This document shows, piece by piece, positions 52,501 to 64,000 of a stretch of DNA of 64,000 nucleotides. The position numbers and the translations under genes are program-made. The notes beneath the pieces were generated by a model. That model was not told where the DNA came from, did no database searches, and worked only from the letters and a program-made list of their open reading frames with translations. This stretch comes from Hydractinia symbiolongicarpus (taxonomy: Eukaryota > Cnidaria > Hydrozoa > Anthoathecata > Hydractiniidae): the NCBI RefSeq assembly GCF_029227915.1, contig NC_079886.1:4774001-4838000 (forward strand), read 5' to 3'. How positions within the stretch are numbered: position 1 is the first letter of the stretch; every line of letters begins with the position of its first letter.

Positions 52501-54434
52501 TTATGAATGTGATAAATCAGAGAATTGGACTCCAAGAAATAACATTCTTCTTAATTTGACATGATTGCTTAAACTCAACGATTACACTGGCAGCTGTGAC
52601 AGCGCTTTATTAAAAAATGAAGATAAATCAGTTATTTTGTACTGTGGGACAAATCTTAGCCGTTAGTACGTACTTAAGAAATAGAGACAGTTTCAAAAAC
52701 TACATTTCATTGACTTTCTAACGGTATCAGTCCGTTTGAGTTACAACGGTTGCGTCACATATTGGTAACAACATGTATTTAGCGATATGTTTCTGATACT
52801 ACTAGGTTGCATCGCTATTAACAGTAAAACGATTGATTGTGGGACTTAATTAAACTGATTTTAGACTTTGACCTTACAAATGTATTCAATAAGAAAATTG
52901 GACTCCAAGAAATAACATTCTTCTTAATTTGACCTGATTGGTCGAACTCAGCGATTACACTGGGCACTGTGGTTGCACTTCATTTAAAAATTTAGATAAA
53001 TCAGTTATTTTGTACTGTGGGACAAATCTTAGCCGTTAGCACGTACTGAAGAAATAGAGACAGTTTTAAAAAGTACATTTCATTGACTTTCTAACGGTAT
53101 CAGTCTGTTTGAGAGACAACGGTTGCATCACATTTTGGTACCAACATGTATTTAGCGATATGTTTCTGATATTACTAGGTTGCATCGCTATTAACAGTAA
53201 AACGATTGATTGTGGGACTTAATTAAACTGATTTTAGACTTTGACCTTGCAAATGTCTTCAATAAGACAATTGGACTCCAAGAAATAACATTCTTCTTAA
53301 TTTGACCTGATTGGTCGAACGCAGCGATTACACTGGGCACTGTGGTTGCACTTCATTTAAAAATTTAGATAACTCAGTTATTTTGTACTGTGGGACAAAT
53401 CTTAACCGTTAGCACGTACTGAAGAAATAGAGACAATTCAAAAACTACATTTCATTGACTTTCTAACGGTATCAGTCCGTTTGAGTTACAACGGTTGCAT
53501 CACATTTTGGTACCAACATGTATTTAGCGATATGTTTCTGATATTACTAGGTTGCATCTCTATTAACAGTAAAACGATTGACTGTGGGACTTAATTAAAC
53601 TGATTGTAGACTTTGACTTTATAAATGTCATCAATGAGACAATTGGACCCCAAGAAATAACATTCTTCTTAATTTGACATGATTGCTTGAACTCAACGAT
53701 TACACCGGGAGCTGTGACAGCACGTTATTAAAAAATGCAGATAAATCAGTTATTTTGTAATGTGGGACAAATCTTAGCCGTAAGCACGTACTGAAGAAAT
53801 AGAGACAGTTTCAAAAACTACATTTCATTGACTTTCTAACGGTATCAGTCCGTTTGAGTTACAACGGTTGCGTCACATATTGGTAACAATATGTATTTAG
53901 CGATGTGTTTCTGATATTACTAGGTTGCATCGCTATTAACAGCAAAACGATTGATTGTGGGAATTAATTAAACTGATTTTAGACTTTGACTTTATAAATG
54001 TCATGAATAAGACAATTGGACTCCAAGAAATAACATTCCTCTTAATTTGACATGATTGCTTGAACTCAACGATTACACCGGGAGCTGTGACAGCGCGTTA
54101 TTAAAAAATGCAGATAAATCAGTTATTTTGTACTGTGGGACAAATCTTAGCCGTTAGCACGTACTGAAGAAATAGAGACAGTTTCAAAAACTACATTTCA
54201 TTGACTTTCTAACGGTATCAGTCCGTTTGAGTTACAACGGTTGCATCACATTTTGGTACCAACATGTATTTAGCGATATGTTTCTGATATTACTAGGTTG
54301 CATCGCTATTAACAGTAAAACGATTGACTGTGGGACTTAATTAAACTGATTATAGACTTTGACCTTATAAATGTCAGCAATGAGACAATTGGACTCCAAG
54401 AAATAACATTCTTCTTAATTTGACCTGATTGGTG
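46560..54434. repeat. Homogenised 13-monomer higher-order repeat (4,844 bp) and partial second copy
   Basis: The marker GGTCGAACGCAGCG has its AACGC at 46,611, 48,474, 49,592, 50,337, 51,455 and 53,318. The spacings are 1,863, 1,118, 745, 1,118 and 1,863 bp, that is 5, 3, 2, 3 and 5 monomers. The first four sum to 4,844 bp. Sequence 46,560-49,590 is repeated at 51,404-54,434 at that offset, with private variants kept: TAACGGTAAAACG at 46,858/51,702, GAGAGACAACGG near 48,267/53,111, and AACAATATGTATTTAGCG near 49,041/53,885. I saw no differences in the parts compared. The second copy stops matching at about 54,434 (GGTG instead of GGTC). This is the most homogeneous part of the window. Confidence 0.88.
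49592..50336. repeat. 2-monomer unit containing a hybrid monomer
   Basis: The 3-monomer unit at 48,474-49,591 recurs at 50,337-51,454. The unit between them has only two monomers. Its second monomer begins like monomer 2 (GACAGCACGTTATT, with the diagnostic A at 49,996) and then continues like monomer 3 (GTACTGTGGGACAAATC, with the diagnostic C at 50,034; ends TTGCATCAC). An unequal exchange inside 49,997-50,033 between monomers 2 and 3 removed one monomer length and fused the two. Confidence 0.8.
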
Positions 54435-55971
54435 GAACTCAGCGATTACACTGGGCACTGTGGTAGCACTTCATTTAAAAATTTAGATAAATCAGTTATT
54501 TTGTACTGTGGGACAAATCTTAGCCGTTAGCACGTACTGAAGAAATAGAGACAGTTTCAAAAACTACATTTCATTGACTTTCTAGCGGTATCAGTCCGTT
54601 TGAGTTACAACGATTGCGTCACATATTCCTTTCAACATGTATTTAACGCTATGTTTCTGATATTACTTGGTTGCATTGCTTTACACTGTGAAACGATTGA
54701 ATGTGGCACTTAATTGAACTGATTTTAGATTTTGACCTTATAAATGTCATCAATGAGACAACTGGACCCAACAAATAACGTTCTGCTTATTTTGAAGTGA
54801 TTGTTGAAACTCAGCATATACACTGGGCGCTGTGGTAGTGCTCTATTTAAAAATTTAGATAAACATGTCATTTTGTACTGTGGGACTAATCCTAGCAATT
54901 AGCACGCGCTGGAGAAAGAGAGACAGTTTCAGAAGCTACATTTCATTGACTTTCTAACAGTATCAGTCCGTTTGAGTTACAACGATTGCGTCACATATTC
55001 CTTTCAACATGTATTTAACGCCATGTTTCTGATATTACTTGGTTGCATTGCTTTACACTGTGAAACGATTGAATGTGGTACTTAATTGAACTGATTTTAG
55101 ATTTTGACCATATAAATGTCATCAATGAGACAACTGGACCCAAGAAATAACGTTCTGCTTATTTTGAAGTGATTGTTGAAACTCAGCATATACACTGGGC
55201 GCTGTGGTAGTGCTCTATTTAAAAATTTAGATAAACATGTCATTTCGTACTGTGGGACTAATCCTAGCAGTTAGCACGCGCTGGAGAAAGAGAGACAGTT
55301 TCAGAAGCTACATTTCATTGACTTTCTAACAGTATGAGTCCGTTTGAGTTACAACGGTTGTGTCACATATTCGTACCAACATGTATTTAGCGATATGTTT
55401 CTGATATTACTAGGTTGCATCGCTATTAACAGTAAAACGATTGACAGTGGGACTTAATTAAACTGATTATAGACTTTGACCTTATGAATGTCATCAATGA
55501 GACAATTGGACTCCAAGAAATAACATTCTTCTTAATTCGACATGATTGCTAGAACTCAACGATTACACTGGGAGCTGTGACAGCGCTTTATTAAAAAATG
55601 AAGATAAATCAGTTATTTTGTACTGTGGGACAAATCTTAGCCGTTAGTACGTACTTAAGAAATAGAGACAGTTTCAAAAACTACATTTCATTGACTTTCT
55701 AACGGTATCAGTCCGTTTGAGTTACAACGGTTGCGTCACATATTTGTAACAACATGTATTTAGCGATATGTTTCTGATACTACTAGGTTGCATCGCTATT
55801 AACAGTAAAACGATTGATTGTGGGACTTAATTAAACTGATTTTAGACTTTGACCTTACAAATGTCTTCAATGAGACAATTGGACTCCAAGAACTAACATT
55901 CTTCTTAATTTGACCTGATTGGTGGAACTCAGCGATTTCACTGGGCACTGTGGTAGCACTTCATTTAAAAA
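54435..55971. repeat. Satellite left of Helitron copy 2
   Basis: About four monomers. Two adjacent ones share unusual variants at about 373 bp: ATATTCCTTTCAACATG near 54,621 and 54,994, TTTACACTGTGAAACG near 54,680 and 55,053, and TTTTGAAGTGATTGTTG near 54,790 and 55,163. The same type returns at the window end (near 63,400). From about 55,379 the sequence follows the super-repeat copy 1 order up to the Helitron. Confidence 0.9.
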
Positions 55972-58900
55972 CTAGTTGATAAGGCCCGTGGAAAAATCCA
56001 CTTAGGCAGGATAACAGAGAAAAACAACCGTCATTTAAATTTTGATCACGTCAGCAGAGACATGTCAGAACACAAAATGTTTTTTTTCAGAAATGTGTAT
56101 GCCTGTTGCCTTCATCGTATAGATCTTAAAACGCTGAGCAAGAAAATGTACAGGATCATGTACTCTTGACAAACGGTTGCAGAGATATTGGGGTTTAAAG
56201 GTTTTTTAATGACGTCATCAACCCGTCCATTCCGAAACGGATTCGGGGATCCAGGTTTGGGAAAATTACTCAAATTGGTCCTAGGTGGTCCCTAGTTACC
56301 CACGCGGTGAAAAATCATTGACGTCACCACCTCGTTTCCAAGTTATTTGGCCTCAAAGTTTTAAGTTCACTGTAATGGCTTCATTAATTTATTATAGGAT
56401 ATTGACGTTAAAGTAGTGTTATTTTCGTCGCGTCGTAACGTCAGAAAATTTAGCATATTAGACATGCATTTTTCGGCAACATCAAAGGAAAATGCAGACA
56501 TCCACTTTGCCTTTTACAGACACACAAACAGTCACACTCTCCGTATTATTAAAGGAGATTCAGATAAAAAAAGTCATTTTGTACTGTGGGACTAATCCTA
56601 GCAGTTAGCACGCGCTGGAGAAAAAGAGACAGTTTCAGAAGCTATATTTCATTGACTTTCTAACGGTATCAGTCCGTTTGAGTTATAACGGTTGCGTCAC
56701 ATTTTGGTACCAACATGTATTTAGCGATATGTTTCTGATATTACCAGGTTGCATCGCTATTAACAGTAAAACGATTGCCTGTGGGACTTAATTAAACTGA
56801 TTTTAGACTTTGACCTTGCAAATGTATTCAATAAGAAAATTGGACTCCAAGAAATAACATTCTTCTTAATTTGACATGATTGCTTGAACTCAACGATTAC
56901 ATTGGGAGCTGTGACAGCGCTTTATTAAAAGATGTAGATAAATCAGTTATTTTGTACTGTGGGACAAATCTCAGCCGTTAGCACGTGCTGAAGAACTAGA
57001 GACAGTTTCAAAAACTACATTTCATTGATTTTCCAACGGCATCAGTCCGTTTGGGTTACAACAGTTGCGTCACATATTGGTAACAACATGTATTTATCGA
57101 TATGTTTCTGATATTACCAGGTTGCATCGCTATTAACAGTAAAACGATTGATTGGGGGACTTAATTAAACTGATTTTAGACTTTGACCTTACAAATGTCT
57201 TCAATGAGACAATTGGACTCCAAGTAATAACATTCTTCTTAATTTGACCTGATTGGTGAAACTCAGCGATTACACTGGGCACTGTGGTAGCACTTCATTT
57301 AAAAATTTAGATAAAAAAGTCATATTTTAACGTGACACTAATACTAGCCTTTGGCTCACGCTGAAGAAATAGAGACAGTTTCAAAAACAACATTTCATTG
57401 ACTTTCTAACGGCATCAGTCCGTTTGAGTTACAACGGTTGCGTCACATATTTGTACCAACATGTATTTAGCGATATTTGTCTATTATTACTTGGTTGCAC
57501 CGCTTTTAACAGTTAAACGATTGACTGTGGCACTTAATTGAACTGATATTGGACTTAGACTTTGTAATTGCCATAAATGAGACAACTGGACTCCAAGAAA
57601 TAACGTTCCTTTTAATTTGAAATGATTGCTGAAACTCAGCAATTACACTGGGCGCTGTGGTAGCGCTTTATTTAAAAATTCAGATAAATTAGTCATTTTG
57701 TACTGTGGGACTAATCCTAGCAGTTAGCACGCGCTGGAGAAAAAGAGACAGTTTCAGAAGCTATATTGCATTGACTTCCTAACGGTATCAGTCCGTTTGA
57801 GTTACAACGGTTGCGTCACCTTTTGGTACCAACATGTATTTAGCGATATGTTTCTGATATTACTATGTTGCATCGCTATTAACAGTAAAACCATTGACTG
57901 TGGGACTTAATTAAACTGATTATAGACTTTGACCTTATAAATGTCATCAATGAGACAATTGGATTCCAAGAAATAACATTCTGCTTAATTTGACATGATT
58001 GCTTGAACTCAACGATTACACTGGGAGGTGTGACAGCACTTTATTAAAAGATGTAGATAAATCAGTTATTTTGTACTGTGGGACAAATCTCAGCCGTTAG
58101 CACGTGCTGAAGAACTAGAGACAGTTTCAAAAACTACATTTCATTGATTTTCCAACGGTATCAGTCCGTTTGGGTTACAACGGTTGCGTCACATATTGGT
58201 AACAACATGTATTTATCGATATGTTTCTGATATTACCAGGTTGCATCGCTATTAACAGTAAAACGATTGATTGGGGGACTTAATTAAACTGATTTTAGAC
58301 TTTGACCTTACAAATGTCTTCAATGAGACAATTGGACTCCAAGAAATAACATTCTTCTTAATTTGACCTGATTGGTGAAACTCAGCGATTACACTGGGCA
58401 CTGTGGTAGCACTTCATTTAAAAATTTAGATAAAAAAGTCATTTTGTACTGTGGGACTAATCCTAGCAGTTAGCACGCGCTGGAGAAAAAGAGACAGTTT
58501 CAGAAGCTATATTGCTTTGACTTTCTAACGGTATCAGTCCGTTTGAGTTACAACGGTTGCGTCACCTTTTGGTACCAACATGTATTTAGCGATATGTTTC
58601 TGATATTACTAGGTTGCATCGCTATTAACAGTAAAACCATTGACTGTGGGACTTAATTAAACTGATTATAGACTTTGACCTTATAAATGTCATCAATGAG
58701 ACAATTGGATTCCAAGAAATAACATTCTTCTTAATTTGACATGATTGCTTGAACTCAACGATTACACTGGGACGTGTGACAGCGCTTTATTAAAAGATGT
58801 AGATAAATCAGTTATTTTGTACTGTGGGACAAATCTTAGCCGTTAGCACGTACTGAAGAAATAGAGGCAGTTTCAAAAACTACATTTCATTGACTTTCTA

Positions 58901-60535
58901 ACGGTATCAGTCCGTTTGAGTTACAACTGTTGCGTCACATATTGGTAATAACATGTATTTAGCGATATGTTTCTGATATTACTAGATTGCATCGCTATTA
59001 ACAGTAAAATGATTGATTGGGGGGCTTAATTAAACTAATTTTAGACTTTGACCTTACAAATGTCTTTAATGAGACAATTGGACTCCAAGAAATAACATTC
59101 TTCTTAATTTGACCTGATTGATGAAACTCAGCGATTACACTGGGCACTGTGGTAGCACTTCATTTAAAAATTTAGATAAAAAAGTCATATTTCACTGTGG
59201 CACCAATTCTAGCCGTTGGCTCCCGCTAAAGAAATAGAGACAGTTTCAAAAACAACATTTCATTGATTTTCTAACGGTATGAGTCCGTTTGAGTTACAAC
59301 GATTGCGTCACATATTCGTTCCAACATGTATTTAGCGATATGTTTCTGATATTACTTGGTTGCATTACTTTTAACCGTGAAACAATTGACTGCGGCACTT
59401 AGTTGACCTGATTTCAGATTTTTACCTTATAAATGTCATCAATGAGACAACTGGACCCAAGATATAACGTCCTGCTTAGTTTGAAATGATTGCTGAGACT
59501 CAGCATATACACTGGGCGCTGTGGTAGTGCTTTATTTAAAAATTCAGATAAATTAGTCATTGTGTACTGTGGGACAAATCTTAGCCGTTAGCACGTACTG
59601 AAGAAATAGAGACAGTTTCAAAAACTACATTTCATTGAATTTCTAACGGTATCAGTCCCTTTGAGTTACAACGGTTGCATCACATTTTGGTACCAACATG
59701 TATTTAGCGATATGTTTCTGATATTACTAGGTTGCATCTCTATTAACAGTAAAACGATTGACTGTGGGACTTAATTGAACTGATTATAGACTATGACTTT
59801 ATAAATGTCATCAATGAGACAATTGGACTCCAAGAAATAACATTCTTCTTAGATTGACATGATTGCTTGAACTCAACGATTACACTGGGAGCTGTGACAG
59901 CGCGTTATTAAAAAATGTAGATAAATCAGTTTTTTGTACTGTGGGACAAATCTTAGCCGTTAGCACGTACTGAAGAAATAGAGACAGTTTCAAAAACTAC
60001 ATTTCATTGACTTTCTAACGGTATCAGTCCGTTTGAGTTACAACGGTTGCATCACATTTTGGTACCAACATGTATTTAGCGATATGTTTCTGATATTACT
60101 AGGTTGCATCTTTATTAACAGTAAAACGATTGACTGTGGGACTTAATTAAACTGATTATAGACTTTGACTTTATAAATGTGATCAATGACACAATTGGAC
60201 TCCAAGAAATAACATTCTTCATAATTTGACATGATTGCTTGAACTCAACGATTACACTGGGAGCCGTGACAGCGCTTTATAAAAAATGCAGATCAATCAG
60301 TTTTTTTGTACTGTGGGACAAATCTTAGCCGTTAGCACGTACTGAAGAAATAGAGACAGTTTCATAAACTACATTTCATTGACTTTCTAACGGTATCAGT
60401 CCGTTTGAGTTTCAACGGTTGCGACACATATTGGTAACAACATGAATTTAGCGATATGTTTCTGATATTACTAGGTTGCATCGCTATTAACAGTAAAACG
60501 ATTGATTGTGGGACTTAATTAAACTGATTTTAGAC
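55379..60535. repeat. Super-repeat copy 2, carries Helitron copy 2
   Basis: Counterpart of 41,750-46,560. It differs by one extra monomer after the Helitron (about 56,780-57,150), which moves the offset from 13,629 to 14,003 bp. It also differs by its own local 2-monomer duplication: GGGAGGTGTGACAGC at 58,023 and GGGACGTGTGACAGC at 58,769, 746 bp apart. Copy 1 has a duplication in a different register. After about 60,535 collinearity is broken by a 4-monomer repeat and resumes further right at an offset of 15,489 bp. Confidence 0.85.
55972..56558 (-). mobile_element. Non-autonomous Helitron, copy 2 (587 bp)
   Basis: Same length, same ends (TCTCCTTT... and ...CTAG on the minus strand) and same satellite insertion point as copy 1, 13,629 bp away. 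By eye I count 13 substitutions and no indels over 587 bp, about 2.2 percent. Identical insertion point and matching flanks mean the copies arose by duplication of the array, not by two transpositions. One change falls in the terminal inverted repeat (ATCCACT instead of ATCAACT), weakening the possible hairpin. Both TGACGTCA palindromes are kept (56,210 and 56,319). Confidence 0.8.
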
Positions 60536-62021
60536 TTTGACTTTATAAATGTCATCAATGAGACAATTGGACTCCAAGAAATAACATTCTTCTTAGATTG
60601 ACATGATTGCTTGAACTCAACGATTACACTGGGAGCTGTGACAGCGCGTTATTAAAAAATGCAGATAAATCAGTTATTTTGTACTGTGGGACAAATCTTA
60701 GCCGTTAGCACGTACTGAAGAAATGGAGACAGTTTCGAAAACTACATTTCATTGACTTTCTAACGGTATCAGTCCGTTTGAGTTACAACGGTTGCGTCAG
60801 ATATTGGTAACAACATGTATTTAGCGATATGTTTCTGATATTACTAGGTTGCATCGCTCTTAACAGCAAAACGATTGATTGTGGGAATTAATTAAACTGA
60901 TTTTAGACTTTGACATTACAAATGTCTTTAATAAGTTAATTGGACTCCAAGAAATAACATTCTTCATAATTTGACCTGATTGGTGGAACTCAGCGATTAC
61001 ACTGGGCACTGTGGTAGCACTTCATTTAAAAATTTAGATAAGTAAGTCATATTTTATTGTGGCACCAATCCTAGCCGATGGTTCGCGATGAAAAAATAGA
61101 GACAGTTTCAAAAACAACATTTCATTGACTTTCTAACGGCCTCAGCCCGTTTGAGTTACAACAGTTGCGTCACATATTCGTACCAACATGTAATTAGCGT
61201 AAGTTTCTGATATTACCATGTTGCATCGCTTATAACAGTGAACGATTGACTGTCGGACTTAATTGAAGTAATTTTGGACTTTGAACTTATGAATGTGATA
61301 AATCAGACAATTGGACTCCAAGAAATAACATTCTTCTTAATTTGACATGATTGCTTGAACTCAACGATTACACTGGGATCTGTGACAGCGCTTTATAAAA
61401 AATGTAGATAAATCAGTTTTTTGTACTGTGGGACAAATCTTAGCCGTTAGCACGTACTGAAGAAATAGAGACAGTTTCAAAAACTACATTTCATTGACTT
61501 TCTAACGGTATCAGTCCGTTTGAGTTACAACGGTTGCATCACATATTGGTACCAACATGTATTTAGCGATATGTTTCTGATATTACTAGGTTGCATCTTT
61601 ATTAACAGTAAAACGATTGACTGTGGGACTTAATTAAACTGATTGTAGACTTTGACTTTATAAATGTGATCAATGACACAATTGGACTCCAAGAAATAAC
61701 ATTCTTCATAATTTGACATGATTGCTTGAACTCAACGATTACACTGGGAGCCGTGACAGCGCTTTATAAAAAATGCAGATCAATCAGTTTTTTGTACTGT
61801 GGGACAAATCTTAGCCGTTAGCACGTACTGAAGAAATAGAGACAGTTTCATAAACTACATTTCATTGACTTTCTAACGGTATCAGTCCGTTTGAGTTTCA
61901 ACGGTTGCGACACATATTGGTAACAACATGAATTTAGCGATATGTTTCTGATATTACTAGGTTGCATCGCTATTAACAGTAAAACGATTGATTGTGGTAC
62001 TTAATTAAACTGATTTTAGAC
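59920..62021. repeat. 4-monomer repeat (1,486-bp offset)
   Basis: The rare variants GTGATCAATGACACAATTGG (near 60,179 and 61,665), CATTCTTCATAATTTGAC (near 60,214 and 61,700) and GTTGCGACACATATTGG (60,421 and 61,907) recur at 1,486 bp. The copies separate at about 60,535/62,021. This insertion of about four monomers breaks the alignment of super-repeat copy 2 to copy 1. Confidence 0.8.
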
Positions 62022-63209
62022 TTTGACCTTGCAAATGTCTTCAATAAGACAATTGGACTCCAAGAAATAACATTCTTCTTAATTTGACCTGATTGGTCGA
62101 ACGCAGCGATTACACTGGGCACTGTGGTTGCACTTCATTTAAAAATTTAGATAACTCAGTTATTTTGTACTGTGGGACAAATCTTAACCGTTAGCACGTA
62201 CTGAAGAAATAGAGACAGTTCAAAAACTACATTTCATTGACTTTCTAACGGTATCAGTCCGTTTGAGTTACAACGGTTGCATCACATTTTGGTACCAACA
62301 TGTATTTAGCGATATGTTTCTGATATTACTAGGTTGCATCTCTATTAACAGTAAAACGATTGACTGTGGGACTTAATTAAACTGATTGTAGACTTTGACT
62401 TTATAAATGTCATCAATGAGACATATGGACCCCAAGAAATAACATTTTTTTAATTTGACATGATTGCTTAAACTCAACGATTACACCGGGAGCTGTGACA
62501 GCACGTTATTAAAAAATGCAGATAAATCAGTTATTTTGTAATGTGGGACAAATCTTAGCCGTAAGCACGTACTGAAGAAATAGAGACAGTTTCAAAAACT
62601 ACATTTCATTGACTTTCTAACGGTATCAGTCCGTTTGAGTTACAACGGTTGCGTCACATATTGGTAACAACATGTATTTAGCGATGTGTTTCTGATATTA
62701 CTAGGTTGCATCGCTATTAACAGCAAAACGATTGATTGTGGGAATTATTTAAACTGATTTTAGACTTTGACCTTACAAATGTCTTTAATAAGACAATTGG
62801 ACTCCAAGAAATAACATTCTTCCTAATTTGACCTGATTGGTGGAACTCAGCGATTACACTGGGCACTGTGGTAGCATTTCATTTAAAAATTTAGATAAGT
62901 AAGTCATATTTTACTGTGGCACCAATCCTAGCCGATGGTTCGCGATGAAGAAATAGAGACAGTTTCAAAAACAACATTTCATTGACTTTCTAACGGCATC
63001 AGTCCGTTTGAGTTACAACAGTTGCGTCACATATTCGAACCAACATGTAATTAGCGATATGTTTCTGATATTACCATGTTGCATCGCTTTTAACAGTGAA
63101 CGATTGACTGTCGGATTTAATTGAAGTAATTTTGGATTTTGAACTTATGAATGTGATAAATCAGAGAATTGGACTCCAAGAAATAACATTCTTCTTAATT
63201 TGACATGAT
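61690..63209. repeat. Third copy of the 46.2-47.7 kb segment
   Basis: Matches about 46,200-47,720 at an offset of 15,489 bp, and in part 51,404-52,565. Shared marks are GGTCGAACGCAGCG (AACGC at 62,100), GTAATGTGGGACAAATC with GCCGTAAGCACG (near 62,540), GCGATGTGTTTCTG (near 62,681), GTAGCATTTCATTT (near 62,870) and TCGGATTTAATTGAAGTAA (near 63,112). It shows that the 5-monomer part of the 13-mer also exists outside the homogenised block. Confidence 0.82.
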
Positions 63210-64000
63210 TGCTTGAAATCAACGATTACACTGGGAGCTGTGACAGGGCTTTATAAAAAATGTAGATAAATCAGTTTTTAGTACTGTGGGACTAATCCTA
63301 GCAGTTAGCACGCGCTGGAGAAAGAGAGACAGTTTCAGAAGCTACATTTCATTGACTTTCTAACAGTATCAGTCCGTTTGAGTTACAACGATTTCGTCAC
63401 ATATTCCTTTCAACATGTATTTAACGCTATGTTTCTGATATTACTTGGTTGCATTGCTTTACACTGTGAAACGATTGAATGTGGCAGTTAATTGAACTGA
63501 TTTTAGATTTTGACCTTATAAATGTCATCAATTAGACAACTGGACCCAAGAAATAACGTTCTGCTTATTTTGAAGTGATTGTTGAAACTCAGCATATACA
63601 CTGGGCGCTGTGGTAGTGCTCTATTTATAAATTTAGATAAACATGTCATTTTGTATTGTGGGACTAATCCTAGCAGTTAGCACGCGCTGGAGAAAGAGAG
63701 ACAGTTTCAGAAGCTACATTTCATTGACTTTCTAACAGTGTCAGTCCGTTTGAGTTACAACGGTTGTGTCACATATTCGTACCAACATGTAATTAGCGAT
63801 AAGTTTCTCATATTACCAGGTTGGATCGTTTTTAACATTGAGCGATTGACTGTCGGCCTTAATTGAAGTGATTTTGGATTTTGAACTTATGAATGTGATA
63901 AATCAGAGAATTGGACTTCAAGAAATAACATTCTTCTTAATTTGACATGATTGCTTAAACTCAACGATGACACTGGCAGCTGTGACAGCGCTTTATAAAA

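Larger units (their letters stand above)
56559..64000. repeat. Satellite from Helitron copy 2 to the window end
   Basis: About 20 monomers of block B/C types in the same orientation, with no gene. A perfect palindrome AGCACGTGCT is at 56,980-56,989. The block ends inside a monomer at 64,000, so the array continues beyond the window. The last 700 bases return to the ATTCCTTTCAACATG monomer type seen at 54,600-55,340, followed by a monomer like that near 47,726. Confidence 0.93.

Noticed and set aside
1-64000. CRISPR array
   Set aside because: The repeat unit is 373 bp with no short repeat/unique spacer alternation; this is a eukaryotic satellite.
1-64000. The monomer as an internal dimer of two ~186-bp halves
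   Set aside because: Comparing the two halves shows only short shared words such as ATTGACT; no convincing internal duplication is visible.

Overview
This window is almost entirely tandem satellite DNA from a eukaryotic, probably invertebrate animal, genome. About 160 head-to-tail copies of an AT-rich monomer of about 373 bp fill the window. The only interruptions are one 5'-truncated non-LTR retrotransposon and two copies of a 587-bp non-autonomous Helitron. I found no host gene, rRNA, tRNA or CRISPR array. The animal assignment rests on the retrotransposon type (APE endonuclease plus LINE reverse transcriptase, CR1/L2/Rex-like C-terminus) and the Helitron; the sequence does not allow a species call.

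Layout. 1-24,430: block A, fairly homogeneous monomers that keep a CG-rich palindrome, with nested 2-, 3-, 4-, 5- and 6-monomer higher-order repeats (HORs). 24,431-36,935: block B, more diverged monomers with an 8-monomer HOR and a 3-monomer repeat. 36,936-39,523: minus-strand LINE fragment whose single open frame encodes the end of the endonuclease, a complete reverse transcriptase and the C-terminal region. 39,524-46,559: diverged satellite carrying Helitron copy 1. 46,560-54,434: the most homogenised block, a 13-monomer (4,844 bp) unit built from 5+3+2+3 monomers and then partly repeated. 54,435-64,000: satellite carrying Helitron copy 2, which repeats the order of 41,750-47,720 at offsets of 13,629, 14,003 and 15,489 bp.

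How it works together. No pathway is encoded. The array records how a satellite evolves: unequal exchange between whole multiples of the monomer, hybrid monomers made inside one repeat, a short-homology deletion copied into later HORs, and a mobile element duplicated passively with its flanks. The arrangement fits centromeric or pericentromeric heterochromatin, but no sequence here proves centromere function.

Most interesting signals: the 14-kb super-repeat marked by the Helitron pair; a 10-bp palindrome in every monomer that exists in four perfect versions differing only by CpG-type transitions; a conserved AACGG/CCGTT/AACGG trio able to form two competing stems; and a cluster of cAMP-response-element-like motifs inside the Helitron. 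Identity statements come from reading by eye, not from computed alignments.
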